NCBI RefSeq assembly: GCF_902833045.1
Contig: NZ_CADFDU010000001.1
Location: 947,927 to 1,011,926 of the forward strand
DNA from: Burkholderia sp. BCC0322
Lineage (GTDB): Bacteria; Pseudomonadota; Gammaproteobacteria; Burkholderiales; Burkholderiaceae
Length of the DNA: 64,000 nucleotides
Reading direction: 5' to 3'
Shown piece by piece: positions 1 to 10,332 of this stretch. How positions within the stretch are numbered: position 1 is the stretch's first letter; each line of letters starts with the position of its first letter. A program made the position numbers and the translations under genes. A model generated the notes under the pieces. That model searched no databases. It was given only the letters and a program-made list of their open reading frames with translations, and was not told where the DNA came from.

Positions 1-3000
1 GGCGCGATCACGAATACGGGCGGTCAGATCAGCTCGACGCACGACTTGTCGGTCGCGGCTGCCACGCTGCAAGGCGGTGGCACATATAGCGCGACGCATG
101 ACGCCAACGTGAACCTGCAGGGCGACTACACGGCGGCGGCCGACACGCAGTTCAACGTCGGTCACGATCTTGCCTTCACGTTACCCGGCACCTTCACGAA
201 CAACGCGAACCTGCAGTCGGTCAACAACCTGAGCGTCAACGCGGGCAACATCGTCAACGTGGGCGCCCTGACTGCCGGCGGTCTGCTGCACACGCAGTCG
301 ACCAACCTGACCAATACCGGCGCGCTCGTGGGCGCGAGCGTGTCGCTTAACGCGACGAATACGATCTCGAACCTCGGCCCGACCGCGTTGATTGGCGGTT
401 CAGATAGCAACGGCACGCTCGAAATCCTCGCGCACGACATCGAAAACCGCGACGACACGACCGCGACCGATTCGATGGCGACGACAGCCATCTTCGGGAT
501 GGGCAAGGTCGTGCTGGCTGGCGGGAAGGACGCAAGCGGCAACTACACGAACGCGGCGCTCGTCAACAATGTGTCGGCCCTGATCCAGTCGAGCGGCGAC
601 ATGGAACTGCACGCGGACAAGGTGACGAGCACCCGCCGCGCGATGAAGACGTCCACCAGCCAGATCGATCCGGCATTGCTCGCGCAGTTCGGTATTCCGA
701 TCAGCGGTCGCACGGGCCAGATCGGCGTGAAGGATCCGGACAGCATCGGCGGCGTCTATACCGAGCCGCCTCATGGCGGTCAGTGGAACAGCACGTATCA
801 GTTCACGACCTACTACGCGGACAGCGCGACGGCGACGACCGTGACGGACATCAGCCCGGCCGCGCAGATCGTGTCGGGCGGCAAGATCGATGCGTCGTCG
901 GTCGGCACGCTGCAAAACTACTGGAGCAACCTCGCGGCGGTCGGCGATATCAAGATGCCGGCCTACTACGACGCCGACGGCTGGGCGGCGTCCGGCCAGA
1001 AGCTGCCGGGCGTGTCGGTTTCCTACTCGGGCCAATATCACTACAACAACTACGACAACACGGAACACGACTGGCAATTGCCGTTCGGCAACGCGCCGTT
1101 CGTGACCGGTCGCCCGGGCGGTTACACGCAGGCGGCACCGGCCTCGATCAAGGATTACAAACTACCGAAATACGACTCGACGTTGAGTTCGAACGGCACG
1201 ATTTCGGGCACGGGTGTCAGCGTCAACAACGCGGCGGGCAACGCCTCGATTCCGTCGCTCGGCTTGCTGCCGGGGCAGTCGGTGCCGGGTCTCACCCCCA
1301 CCAACCTGAGCGGTAACGCGAGCGGCGCGAAATCGGGTGCGTCGGCCGTGCACGGTGGCCCGTCGGCGCCGGTCGATCCGATCATCGCCAGTGCAACGGC
1401 ATTGATCGTGCTGAACAACCTCACCATTCCGCAAGGCGGCTTGTTCAAGCCGACGACTGCGCCGAATGCGGGCTACGTGATCGAAACGAATCCGGCGTTC
1501 ACGAACCAGAAGAATTTCATTTCGAGCGACTACTTCTTCAGTCAGCTTGGCGTCGACCTGACTCATATCCCGAAGCGGCTCGGCGACGGTTTTTACGAGC
1601 AACAGCTCGTGCGCAACGAGATCACATCGCTGACCGGCAAGGCAGTGCTGGGGCCGTACACGGACCTGCAGACGATGTACCAGTCGTTGATGGCGGCCGG
1701 CGCGGATCTGTCGAAGTCGCTCGATCTGCCGATCGGAGCCAGCCTGTCGGCCGATCAGGTGTCGAAGCTGACCAGCAACGTGATCATGATGGAAACGCGG
1801 GTGGTCGACGGCCAGTCGGTGCTGGTGCCGGTTGTGTATCTCGCGAAGGCCAGTCAGCAGAACATCGATGGGCCGTTGATCAGCGCGACGAACATCGACT
1901 TCCAGAACGCGCAGTCGTTCACGAACAGCGGCACGATCAAGGCGGACAACGCGCTGGCGATCCAGGGTAAGCAGATCGACAACGCGTTCGGCGCGCTGCA
2001 AAGCGGCGGACTGATGTCGTTGAAGACCGAGAACAACATCGACCTGACATCTGCGAATGTGAAGGCCGGCAGTCTGCAGCTCGATGCCGGGAAGGACCTG
2101 ATTCTCGATACGGCGACGAAGACGAATACCCGGGTGAGCCGCGACGGCGCGACGAGCGTGGTGACGACGCTCGGGCCGATGGCGAAACTCGACGTCGCAG
2201 GTGACGCGTCGATCACGACGGGTGGCAACTTCCAGCAGAACGCGGGCAATTTGTCGGTCGGTGGCAATCTCGGCATGAATGTCGGCGGTAACTGGGATCT
2301 CGGCGCGGTGCAGACGGGCGAGCACAAGATCGTGCAGCGCGCGAACGGCGTGTCCAACACCGACATCAACAAGGTTACCGGTAGCTCGGTGACAGTCGGT
2401 GGGCAATCTAATGTCGTCGTGGGTGGCGATCTGACGACGAAGGGCGCGCAGATCGACCTCGGGCAGGGTGGAACGATCGCGGCCAAAGGTAACGTCACGC
2501 TGGGCGCGGCGAGCGCGACGTCGACCGTAAACAGCAATAGCTCGGGTAGTGACAGTCACGGCAGCTATGCGGAAACGCTGCATACGTCGGACCAGGCGCT
2601 GACCGGGACGATGCTCAAGGGCGGCGATACGGTCAATATCGTCTCGGGCAAGGACATTACCGTCAGCGGCAGTGCGATCAGCCTCGACAAGGGCAACGCG
2701 AACTTGCTGGCGGCCGGCGATGTGAATGTCGGCACGGCAACCGAGACGCATGAGCTGAACTCACACGAGACGCATAGCCACAGCAATGTGGTGAGCGGGT
2801 CGAAGGTCGCAAGCGGAATCGACCAGACGGCGACCTATAGCCAGGGCAGTACGATTTCGGCGGATGGCGTGACGGTCACGAGCGGCCGGGACATCAACGT
2901 GACGGGCAGTAATATCGTCGGTACAAACGATGTGTCGCTGTCGGCTGCGCGGGACGTGAACATCAAGACCTCGCAGGACACGATTCAATCGTCTACCTAT

Positions 3001-6000
3001 TACGACAAAAAGGAAACCGGCCTGATGTCGAATGGGGGCCTCTCGGTGTCGGTCGGTTCTCGTTCGAACTCGGACAAGCAGCAGTCTTCATCGGTGACAA
3101 GCAACGGCAGTGCGATTGGAGCACTGAACGGCAACCTGACTGTGAGTGCGGGCAACGATTTGCACGCGACCGGCAGCATCCTGCATGCGGGCAACGACGT
3201 GAATCTTGCCGGCAAGACCGTGAAGATCGACGCCGCGACGGATACATCCAACTTCGCAGAGCAGCAGCAGTTTCGTCAGGCCGGCGTGACGGTGGGCGTG
3301 ACGAATCCGGTCGTGGCCGCGGTGCAGACTGGTCGGCAGATGACGAACGCTGCGCAAAGCGTGGGTGGCGATCCGCGCTTGATCGCACTGGCAGCCGCCA
3401 CGACGGGCCTTGCGGCGAAGAACACCTATGACTCGCTGAAGCAGATGGGCGGCGACCCGGTGAAAGCCGCGACAAGTGTCGGGATCAACGTGTCGGTCGG
3501 CGCGAGCAAGAGCGACAGCCAAATGCAGGCACAGTCGAACACTGCGGTGGGGAGTACCGTGTCGGCAGGCCGCAACGTGACGATCGCTGCCGCTGGCGCC
3601 GGCAAGGACAGCAATATCGACGTGATCGGCAGCACGATTTCTGCAGGCAACAATGCGAAGTTGGCCGCCGAAGGCAATGTGAACCTTCAGGCGGCAGAAA
3701 ATACCAGTAGCCAGCACAGTACGAACAGTGGGTCGAGTGCGTCGGTGGGCGTGTCGTTCACGGTCGGCGACAAGTCGGGGATAGCCTTCACGGCGGGCGT
3801 TGCAGGCAATCGAGGCAACGCGGATGGGGATTCGTCGACGTGGACGAATACGCACGTGGCTGCAGGCAACCAGCTTGCAATCCAGTCGGGCGGCGATACG
3901 AATCTGAAGGGCGCGGTCGTGTCAGGCAAACAGGTGGTTGCCGATGTCGGCGGTAACCTGAACATCGAGAGCCTGCAGGACAAGGATCACTATGATTCGA
4001 AGCAGCAGAGCGCCGGTATTTCGGCGAGCGTGTGTGCGCCGCCGCTTTGCGCCGGGAAGTCGAGCGTGGCGGGCAGTGTCGGCCAGACCAAGATGAACAG
4101 CGATTACGCAAGTGTGATCGAGCAATCGGGAATCAAGGCGGGTGATGGCGGTTTCCAGGTCGATGTGAAGGGCAATACCGATCTCAAAGGCAGTGTGATC
4201 GCGAGCAGCGACAAGGCAGTGCAGGACAACCTGAACAAACTGACGACCGGCACCCTCACCCATAGCGACATCGAGAACCACGCATCGTACGACGCATCGT
4301 CGGTCGGGCTCTCGGGCGGCTATGGCGGCACTATCGGCAAGGATCAGAAAGGCACGGCGGATAACGTGAATCCGGTGCCGGGAACCAGTGTGCCGAGCAA
4401 GGGCGGGGTGTCGGTTGCGCCGCCAGTGGTGATGGGCGCATCAGGTGACGCGAGCTCGACCACGAAGAGCGGTGTGAGCGGTGGTACGGTCACGATTACA
4501 GACGGCGCGAAGCAACAGCAACTGACGGGCGAGACCGCCGCCGAAGCGGTAGCGAACATCAATCGCGACACGTCGAACACGAGCAGTGCGCTCGCGCCGA
4601 TCTTCGACAAGGACAAGATTCAGGCCGGGTTCGACATCACGAGCCAGTTTATCAACCAGGTCGGGACCTTCGTCGACAATCGATTGAAGGAAGCGGACGC
4701 GGCACAGACTGCCGCCAAGAATCCGAATTTGACGCCCGAGCAACGATTGCAGGCGCAGCAGCAGGCCGACCAGTTGACGGCGGAATGGGGCCCAGGCGGT
4801 ACGTACCGGCAAGTGCTGTCCGCACTGACCGCAGCTGCGGGCGGCAACGTTACCGGCGGCGCCGGTCAGTTTGCGCAGGCCGGTGTGGTGAATTACCTGC
4901 AGCAGCAAGGTGCATCGTACATCGGCAAGCTGGTCGAAAACGGCACCGTGACGGAAGGTAGCCCGCTGCATGCAGCGCTGCACGCGATTGTGGGGTGCGC
5001 TGGTGCGGCGGCTAGTAGCCAGAGCTGCGGCGCTGGGGCGATGGGCGCGGCGGCATCCAGTCTGCTGACCAATCTGTTTGCACCGCCTACTCCCGACATG
5101 ACCGAGCAGGAGAAGGAAGCGAAACAGAATCTGATTTCGTCCATCGTGGCAGGTGTGGCGGCGGAATCGGGCGTGGGCGGTGCTTCGGGCGCGGCCACGG
5201 CAACGACCAGCGCGACAGCTGCCGCGCAGAACAATTGGCTCGCGACCGAACAGCGCGTTCAGATGCAAAAGGATCTGGTTGCCTGTAACGGCAACCTCGG
5301 ATGTCAGTTGCAGACCAACGCGAAGTGGTTCGCGGTCAGCGGGAAGCAGGATTTGCTTACGGCTGGGGGCGTGTGGAAGGGCTTGAACGAGGCTGCGGTC
5401 TTTGACGCCGCTGGGCTCGTGCGTTTTGCGGCCGATCCCGTCGCTGGACTGAAGGGGCTTCAGGCGCTGGTCGAAGATCCCCAGGTGCGCGCTGCGCTCG
5501 GCGATCAGATCGTCACCTCGTTGAAGACTCGGATCGCCAGCATGGACAATGCGCTGACGGTCGGCGGCGACGCGAATGCCGAGCAACTCGGGCGCGATTT
5601 AGGCAATCTTCTGTGGCAGGCTACGAGTGTCGTCACGGCGGCCAAAGGCGCGGTCGAAGCAAGTGCGACCCTCGGTCGAGTAGGGCTGGACGTGACGGCT
5701 GGTGCGCTCGAGACCCTCGCACGCCGGGCACCGCCACTTGTGACTGGCACGATGGCCGATATGGCGGGTAGCTATCGCTTCACGGCGGATCAGTTGCCGG
5801 CGTTGTCGACTATTTGGCGGAACGATGGGAAGCTCGGGGAACAGTTGTCATCTCAACTGATGAAGGAAGCGACTGGGCAGAATTTTGTGCCGATCCAGAA
5901 CGCATCCGGACATGGCATTGATTTGGTCTATATCGATCAGCAGACCAGGACGATTTATCATGTCGAGGTGAAAACCGTTACCGGTGATCGGATTCCCATC

Positions 6001-6234
6001 ACACCGGAGGATGATCTCACTGGTCGATTTGGAAATTGGATTGGACAGGCGTCTCAAGGTAAGCTCAGTGGGCAAGTATTGCCGCAAGATGCTGTTGACC
6101 TGGCGAACCGGATTGGTAAGGCGCAGGACGAAGGTTATACGGTTAGTCACAATGTCATGCAGGTCCAAATTCCTCGGCCGGGGAGCACTGGTTCGATTTC
6201 CGCGAACCTTTTGCCGTGGCCACCTGCAAAATGA
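1..6234 (+). CDS. bcpA: BcpA/CdiA contact-dependent inhibition exoprotein, 3' part
   Basis: This is the C-terminal 2077 residues of a two-partner-secretion exoprotein; the reading frame is open to the left edge, so the signal and TPS domain lie outside the window. Most of it is the filamentous haemagglutinin beta-helix, with repeated G-[ND]-[VL]-T-[IL]-x-A-G-like turns. Numbering from the first codon seen, a degenerate VENN-like boundary (AAAQNNW, QNN at about 1743-1745) precedes the variable toxin tip. The tip holds a PD-(D/E)XK-like nuclease core: GIDLVYID (D about 1974), then HVEVK (E about 1989, K about 1991). In this family the tip is delivered into neighbouring cells and the adjacent gene protects kin. 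The gene is followed by immunity, small membrane protein and transporter genes, the Burkholderia bcpAIOB order. That the toxin is a DNase or tRNase is inferred from the motif only. Confidence 0.93.
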   Translation, partial: GAITNTGGQISSTHDLSVAAATLQGGGTYSATHDANVNLQGDYTAAADTQFNVGHDLAFTLPGTFTNNANLQSVNNLSVNAGNIVNVGALTAGGLLHTQSTNLTNTGALVGASVSLNATNTISNLGPTALIGGSDSNGTLEILAHDIENRDDTTATDSMATTAIFGMGKVVLAGGKDASGNYTNAALVNNVSALIQSSGDMELHADKVTSTRRAMKTSTSQIDPALLAQFGIPISGRTGQIGVKDPDSIGGVYTEPPHGGQWNSTYQFTTYYADSATATTVTDISPAAQIVSGGKIDASSVGTLQNYWSNLAAVGDIKMPAYYDADGWAASGQKLPGVSVSYSGQYHYNNYDNTEHDWQLPFGNAPFVTGRPGGYTQAAPASIKDYKLPKYDSTLSSNGTISGTGVSVNNAAGNASIPSLGLLPGQSVPGLTPTNLSGNASGAKSGASAVHGGPSAPVDPIIASATALIVLNNLTIPQGGLFKPTTAPNAGYVIETNPAFTNQKNFISSDYFFSQLGVDLTHIPKRLGDGFYEQQLVRNEITSLTGKAVLGPYTDLQTMYQSLMAAGADLSKSLDLPIGASLSADQVSKLTSNVIMMETRVVDGQSVLVPVVYLAKASQQNIDGPLISATNIDFQNAQSFTNSGTIKADNALAIQGKQIDNAFGALQSGGLMSLKTENNIDLTSANVKAGSLQLDAGKDLILDTATKTNTRVSRDGATSVVTTLGPMAKLDVAGDASITTGGNFQQNAGNLSVGGNLGMNVGGNWDLGAVQTGEHKIVQRANGVSNTDINKVTGSSVTVGGQSNVVVGGDLTTKGAQIDLGQGGTIAAKGNVTLGAASATSTVNSNSSGSDSHGSYAETLHTSDQALTGTMLKGGDTVNIVSGKDITVSGSAISLDKGNANLLAAGDVNVGTATETHELNSHETHSHSNVVSGSKVASGIDQTATYSQGSTISADGVTVTSGRDINVTGSNIVGTNDVSLSAARDVNIKTSQDTIQSSTYYDKKETGLMSNGGLSVSVGSRSNSDKQQSSSVTSNGSAIGALNGNLTVSAGNDLHATGSILHAGNDVNLAGKTVKIDAATDTSNFAEQQQFRQAGVTVGVTNPVVAAVQTGRQMTNAAQSVGGDPRLIALAAATTGLAAKNTYDSLKQMGGDPVKAATSVGINVSVGASKSDSQMQAQSNTAVGSTVSAGRNVTIAAAGAGKDSNIDVIGSTISAGNNAKLAAEGNVNLQAAENTSSQHSTNSGSSASVGVSFTVGDKSGIAFTAGVAGNRGNADGDSSTWTNTHVAAGNQLAIQSGGDTNLKGAVVSGKQVVADVGGNLNIESLQDKDHYDSKQQSAGISASVCAPPLCAGKSSVAGSVGQTKMNSDYASVIEQSGIKAGDGGFQVDVKGNTDLKGSVIASSDKAVQDNLNKLTTGTLTHSDIENHASYDASSVGLSGGYGGTIGKDQKGTADNVNPVPGTSVPSKGGVSVAPPVVMGASGDASSTTKSGVSGGTVTITDGAKQQQLTGETAAEAVANINRDTSNTSSALAPIFDKDKIQAGFDITSQFINQVGTFVDNRLKEADAAQTAAKNPNLTPEQRLQAQQQADQLTAEWGPGGTYRQVLSALTAAAGGNVTGGAGQFAQAGVVNYLQQQGASYIGKLVENGTVTEGSPLHAALHAIVGCAGAAASSQSCGAGAMGAAASSLLTNLFAPPTPDMTEQEKEAKQNLISSIVAGVAAESGVGGASGAATATTSATAAAQNNWLATEQRVQMQKDLVACNGNLGCQLQTNAKWFAVSGKQDLLTAGGVWKGLNEAAVFDAAGLVRFAADPVAGLKGLQALVEDPQVRAALGDQIVTSLKTRIASMDNALTVGGDANAEQLGRDLGNLLWQATSVVTAAKGAVEASATLGRVGLDVTAGALETLARRAPPLVTGTMADMAGSYRFTADQLPALSTIWRNDGKLGEQLSSQLMKEATGQNFVPIQNASGHGIDLVYIDQQTRTIYHVEVKTVTGDRIPITPEDDLTGRFGNWIGQASQGKLSGQVLPQDAVDLANRIGKAQDEGYTVSHNVMQVQIPRPGSTGSISANLLPWPPAK

Positions 6235-7253
6235 GAGAACACATGAAGCGCCTTGGGATTCTTCCGCGTTGGGAGACTGAAGCTCAACTCCTTTCTCAGG
6301 TTGAAGGGAATTGGGAGCAATTGCGGAAAAACGTATGGGAGCCACGTCGGAAAGACTTGGAGGCATATGCGTTTGGTGAAAACCCATTTACAGATGTATC
6401 TGGCGTGTCTCCGGCGAAGCATCTATCTCTGGGTGTCAGCAATTCATTGGTCTGTGCTCAACAGGAGCAGGCTGAAGCTGCAAAGCTTATGTTTTCTCCT
6501 GGTAATGATTTTGGATGGGATGAATATTTGGCGAAGAATTGGGCTTATGAGTATTGGCGAACACGAATTGATCAGTATAAACAAATCAATTCTACGCGCG
6601 CCGACTATCTGACGTCACTGAATCGCGCCGTCGAAACCCTGTCGACTTGCCTATGCGCGGGATGGATCGATCAGGCACGAATGCTGGCGGAAGAAATAAA
6701 AACTCTATACGAGCGAAGGCGGTTCTTTGATGCTGACCATTATCCGCTTTATCATTGGTTGCTGCGAGTCTGCTTCGATCACTGGAACATCCAATTTGAC
6801 GCATGGGGCCGCCCTGATGAAGAGAAGCCGCAAGCATTGAGCCAGCCCGTATTGAATGAATTGTTTGAGCATTGGCGTGATACCGATCTAACACCGATGC
6901 AGGATCACATCATCTGGTTATGTGATTACTATACGCACCGGACGCGCAGGAAAGAGTGGTACGAGTTCAGTAACAGCCATCTTCTTACGCGTTTTCCAGC
7001 ACTGATACTGGCATGGCAACGGCTCCGGGAAGTTCGAGGGCTGGAGAGCGAGCCGATTGATCACCCGCTGATGAAACCCACCTACGCGCGACTCCGGCCC
7101 GCGACGCCGCTTTATACGGATTCGGTGTTGGAGGTCGCGTTGGAGCGGCTTCGTCGCGAGGAAATGCCAGATTTGGGTAGTGCGCGTCCGTCATCTCCAT
7201 CCGTTGGTCGTGAGAAACGTGGCCTGATCGCCAGACTGTTTGGACGAATCTGA
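6231..7253 (+). CDS. bcpI: Candidate CDI immunity protein (BcpI position)
   Basis: A 340-residue protein without signal peptide or membrane segment, rich in Trp and charged residues, and so probably cytoplasmic. It is called immunity protein by position: directly after the toxin tip and before the transporter. The chosen ATG at 6231 overlaps the bcpA stop as ATGA, which suggests translational coupling; an alternative ATG at 6243 has a GAGAG just upstream. The first 500 bases are much richer in A and T than the bcpA shaft, as expected for an exchangeable toxin-immunity cassette. It is long for an immunity protein, and I do not recognise its family. Its role is inferred; neutralisation of the PD-(D/E)XK toxin is the prediction. 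Confidence 0.7.
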   Translation: MREHMKRLGILPRWETEAQLLSQVEGNWEQLRKNVWEPRRKDLEAYAFGENPFTDVSGVSPAKHLSLGVSNSLVCAQQEQAEAAKLMFSPGNDFGWDEYLAKNWAYEYWRTRIDQYKQINSTRADYLTSLNRAVETLSTCLCAGWIDQARMLAEEIKTLYERRRFFDADHYPLYHWLLRVCFDHWNIQFDAWGRPDEEKPQALSQPVLNELFEHWRDTDLTPMQDHIIWLCDYYTHRTRRKEWYEFSNSHLLTRFPALILAWQRLREVRGLESEPIDHPLMKPTYARLRPATPLYTDSVLEVALERLRREEMPDLGSARPSSPSVGREKRGLIARLFGRI

Positions 7254-7285
7254 ATTCAGGTATCTTTATCCATGAAGGCATAGCA

Positions 7286-7501
7286 ATGAACCATGCGATG
7301 ACGACGTTTGCGAGTTGGGGGCCGGTTGCCGTAATGATGTCGGCTCTATTCTTTTGCCTGTTCCTTTATCCATATGTTCGAATTTTGCGCCGAACAGGAC
7401 ATTCGGGCTGGTGGGTGATTGTGCTGTTGATTCCTGGTGTGAATCTCGCTTCGATTTGGATTTTTGCGTTTGCGGAATGGCCCGCGTTCAACCGAAAGTA
7501 A
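7286..7501 (+). CDS. Small two-helix membrane protein, DUF805-like, in the bcpO position
   Basis: A 71-residue inner-membrane protein. Two hydrophobic segments (about 12-31 and 42-63) flank a basic loop, with the pattern RILRRTGHSGWWVIVLLIPG, which resembles the R-x-x-x-x-G-x-S-G-W-W signature of DUF805-type proteins. It lies between the immunity and transporter genes, where Burkholderia CDI loci usually place bcpO. Its sequence has no lipobox, so it is not the lipoprotein type of BcpO. The function is unknown; it may simply be part of the exchanged cassette. Confidence 0.6.
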   Translation: MNHAMTTFASWGPVAVMMSALFFCLFLYPYVRILRRTGHSGWWVIVLLIPGVNLASIWIFAFAEWPAFNRK

Positions 7502-7557
7502 CGCGTTGATAAGCGCACGACATCGCTATCGGTCACGATCAAGTTTCTAAAAAATAC

Positions 7558-9297
7558 ATGAAAACTATTCGCCGGGGAAATTCCGCAGCCGCAACGCTGC
7601 TGTTTGTCGCGACCAGCTTGTCTGCGCAAGAAGCGCCGCGCGCTATTCTTCCGGGCAATGACCAGCAGACGCGTCAGCAAGAAGAAGCGCGCGAGCGTGA
7701 ACGAAGAGTTTCCGCGCCGGGCGTACGCTCGGGCGTGACGGCACGCCCTGGGCATCCAATGCTTCCGTCGGAAGCCCCCTGCTTTCGCATCGACCGGTTT
7801 GTGCTCGACGCACCGAGTACATTGCCCGATGCGGTAAAGGCACAAGGTGCGTCGGCCCTCCCAATGGATCGTTTCACGTTCGCGCGCGAATGGCTTGACC
7901 ACTACGCGGGGCAGTGCGTCGGCAAGCAGGGGCTCGACTTGCTCGTCAAAGGCCTATCGCAAGTGATTCTGGCGCGTGGCTACGTCACGACGCGCGTACT
8001 GGTGCCCGAGCAGGATCTGGCCTCCGGTACGTTGAAACTCGCGCTAATCCCCGGCGTGATCCGCCATGTGCGCTTCGCCGATGAAAAACTGCGCGGTACG
8101 TGGAAAACTGCCTTCCCGACTCGCGATGGCGAACTGCTGAACCTGCGCGACCTCGAACAAGGCCTCGAGCAGATGAAACGCGTATCGAGCCAGGACGTCT
8201 CGATGCAAATCGTTCCCGGCGATCTGCCTGGCGAAAGCGATGTCGTGCTCGATGTGAAGCGCGGCAAGCCGTGGACGGTCGTCGCGTCGATCGACAATTC
8301 CGGCACGCGCGCCACCGGCAGGTTGCAAGGCAATCTGTCGGTCGGCATCGACAACCCGCTCGGCCTGAACGACGTATTCAACATCGGCGTCAGCCAGGAT
8401 CTCGAACTCGGCGACAAGCGCCTTGGTTCGCATGGCTGGAACGGCTTCTATTCGATCCCGTGGGGCTACTGGACGGCCACGCTGTCCGCCTACACGAATA
8501 CGTACTACCAGCAGATCGCCGGCGTGAACCAGACGTTCGTCGCGAGCGGCAATTCGAAGACGGTCGATTTGAAGCTGGCCCGTGTGCTGGCACGCAGCCA
8601 GAACGACGTGTTCGGTGGATATTTCCGGTTGTCGCGCCGTTTCGGGCAGAGCTTTATCGAAGACACCGAGATTTCGCAGCAGCGCCGCAATAACACGATG
8701 ATCGAACTCGGCCTGACCGATCGCCACTACTTCGGCGGCGCGCAGTTCGATGGCTCACTTGCATATCGTCAAGGCGTCGGCGGGTTCGGCGCGCAGGATG
8801 ATGTGCTGGCGGCAGGCGATGGCCAGACCTATCGCTTCAAGATGGCGGTACTCGACGCGAACCTGTCGGTGCCGTTCGCGATCGCACAGCAGCCGTTCCG
8901 GTACGTCACGACATTTCACGGCCAGTACACGGGTAACACGCTGCACTACATCGACGATCTGACAATCGGTAGCCGCTACACGGTGCGCGGCTTCGACGGC
9001 GAAACGATGCTCGCCGCAGCACGCGGCTTCTACTGGCGCAACGAGCTACAGGCACCGATCGGGCAAACGGGGCAAGCAGTTTATGTGGGACTAGATTATG
9101 GCCGCGTATGGGGTCCGCAGCCGATCGCACTCGTCGGGACGCAACTGGCCGGTGCGGTGATCGGCGTGAAGGGCAGCGTCGGCACGCGTTTCGGCGCCTA
9201 CGCGTACGACCTCTTTGCGGGTACGCCTGTCTACAAGCCGTCCGGGTTTCCGACGGCGCGTGTCACGGTCGGATTCCAGGTGACGGCGCAGTTTTGA
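7558..9297 (+). CDS. bcpB: BcpB/CdiB two-partner secretion outer-membrane transporter
   Basis: A 579-residue ShlB/FhaC/HecB-type Omp85 protein that exports the BcpA exoprotein across the outer membrane. It has an N-terminal signal region ending near SLSAQ and then a charged Q/E/R-rich stretch. Next come POTRA domains (beginning near CFRIDRFVLDAP) and a C-terminal 16-strand barrel with the conserved VRGF motif (YTVRGFDGE, about residue 479-487) that tips the lid loop, ending in the aromatic F typical of outer-membrane barrels. Its length matches the family. It sits 56 bases after the small membrane protein, so it is probably in the same operon. Confidence 0.93.
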   Translation: MKTIRRGNSAAATLLFVATSLSAQEAPRAILPGNDQQTRQQEEARERERRVSAPGVRSGVTARPGHPMLPSEAPCFRIDRFVLDAPSTLPDAVKAQGASALPMDRFTFAREWLDHYAGQCVGKQGLDLLVKGLSQVILARGYVTTRVLVPEQDLASGTLKLALIPGVIRHVRFADEKLRGTWKTAFPTRDGELLNLRDLEQGLEQMKRVSSQDVSMQIVPGDLPGESDVVLDVKRGKPWTVVASIDNSGTRATGRLQGNLSVGIDNPLGLNDVFNIGVSQDLELGDKRLGSHGWNGFYSIPWGYWTATLSAYTNTYYQQIAGVNQTFVASGNSKTVDLKLARVLARSQNDVFGGYFRLSRRFGQSFIEDTEISQQRRNNTMIELGLTDRHYFGGAQFDGSLAYRQGVGGFGAQDDVLAAGDGQTYRFKMAVLDANLSVPFAIAQQPFRYVTTFHGQYTGNTLHYIDDLTIGSRYTVRGFDGETMLAAARGFYWRNELQAPIGQTGQAVYVGLDYGRVWGPQPIALVGTQLAGAVIGVKGSVGTRFGAYAYDLFAGTPVYKPSGFPTARVTVGFQVTAQF

Positions 9298-9430
9298 GTT
9301 GATGAGGTCCGCCTGGATCCTACGGTAGCTTTTCCCGGCGCTTCCTGGCGTGGCGTCGAGCGGTAGGCAGAAATCGATCACGAGGATCATCGATTTTATT
9401 AGTTGTATTTATCAAATGAGAGAGTGAAAG

Positions 9431-10021
9431 ATGAAAAACAATATTTTTCTGGCGATCCTGGCAGGTTCTACCATCTTGTTGTCGGCATGCGGTGGTGGCG
9501 GTGACGGCGGCGGGAGCAACGCGACGAGTAGCGACAGCGCGGCGGGAACCCCTTCGCCGACCGCGCCGGACCCTCAGCCTGTCACGTTCAAGTGTCCGGA
9601 CGGCTACAAGTCGATCCAGCTCACCAAGAGTGCCGTTGCGAATGCGACGATGACGCTGGTCACCGACGACGGCATCGCGACGTTGACCTTCAAGACCCCG
9701 CCGGATGGCGTGGTTCGCGACGGATTGATTTGCCTGGGCAAACCGGATCCGGTGCCGGCAGGCGTGAACGCGGACTTTGTCTACGAGATCAAGTCCTACG
9801 GTGGGTTCGACAACATGTACGACCGTACGCTGACCCTGAACTTCACCTCGAACATCATTCCCAATCCGAGCCCGGCGGTCATCGAAATGGCCGACCTCTC
9901 GGGCGGGACCGTCACGTACAAGCCAACCATCATGGGATCGATCATTTCGACCCCGCCGAACTTCAGCCTGGCGGCGGCTGCAAACTTCACCGGCCTGTAC
10001 GTTGTGCGTCTGAAGCATTAA
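9431..10021 (+). CDS. Secreted lipoprotein downstream of the CDI transporter
   Basis: A 196-residue predicted lipoprotein: a basic start (MKNN), a hydrophobic segment and the lipobox LSAC (Cys about 20), followed by a flexible Gly/Ser/Thr/Pro linker (about 21-50). The rest is a single predicted beta-rich domain with two cysteines (CPDGYKS and ICLGKP). It lies 133 bases downstream of bcpB. I do not recognise the domain. It could be an accessory of the CDI system or an unrelated surface lipoprotein; the sequence gives no way to decide. Confidence 0.8.
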   Translation: MKNNIFLAILAGSTILLSACGGGGDGGGSNATSSDSAAGTPSPTAPDPQPVTFKCPDGYKSIQLTKSAVANATMTLVTDDGIATLTFKTPPDGVVRDGLICLGKPDPVPAGVNADFVYEIKSYGGFDNMYDRTLTLNFTSNIIPNPSPAVIEMADLSGGTVTYKPTIMGSIISTPPNFSLAAAANFTGLYVVRLKH

Positions 10022-10302
10022 CGCTCGGCGACGCGAGCCGGGGCCGCGAAACCGCCGGGGATGTGTCGATTCGCGGCGGCGATCGCGGCGCGGCCAGCCA
10101 GACAGCGTGCGAACCGGATCGGGACTTTGTGGGCCACGTTCCGTTCCACCGGAATGCGCGGCGCCGTATTGCACGCGGCTGGCCAGCACGATACGCGAGC
10201 TGGCCGACCGGGTCGCAACCACTCGGCCGTGCGTGCACGGCTGGTGCCGTTCTGTCGAACCGACTACACTGCGCAGTCAACGCACACCGCAAGGATTCCT
10301 CC

Positions 10303-10332
10303 ATGGGAGCCGGCCCGTCCACGGATCGCTAA
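10303..10332 (+). CDS. Nine-codon leader ORF upstream of the CmlA-like pump
   Basis: A tiny ORF encoding MGAGPSTDR and stopping at TAA. An AAGGA ribosome-binding site at 10291-10295 lies seven bases before its ATG, better placed than the site of the pump gene itself. The stop codon directly abuts a 12-bp perfect hairpin. Translational attenuation of chloramphenicol resistance genes (cat, cmlA) uses short leader peptides in just this arrangement, and the integron cmlA leader is also described as nine residues. Translation of this leader is inferred from the ribosome-binding site and context. Confidence 0.55.
   Translation: MGAGPSTDR

Noticed and set aside
7315-7509. Alternative 64-codon frame overlapping the small membrane protein gene
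   Set aside because: Lacks the DUF805-like pattern and the two clean helices of the frame starting at 7286.
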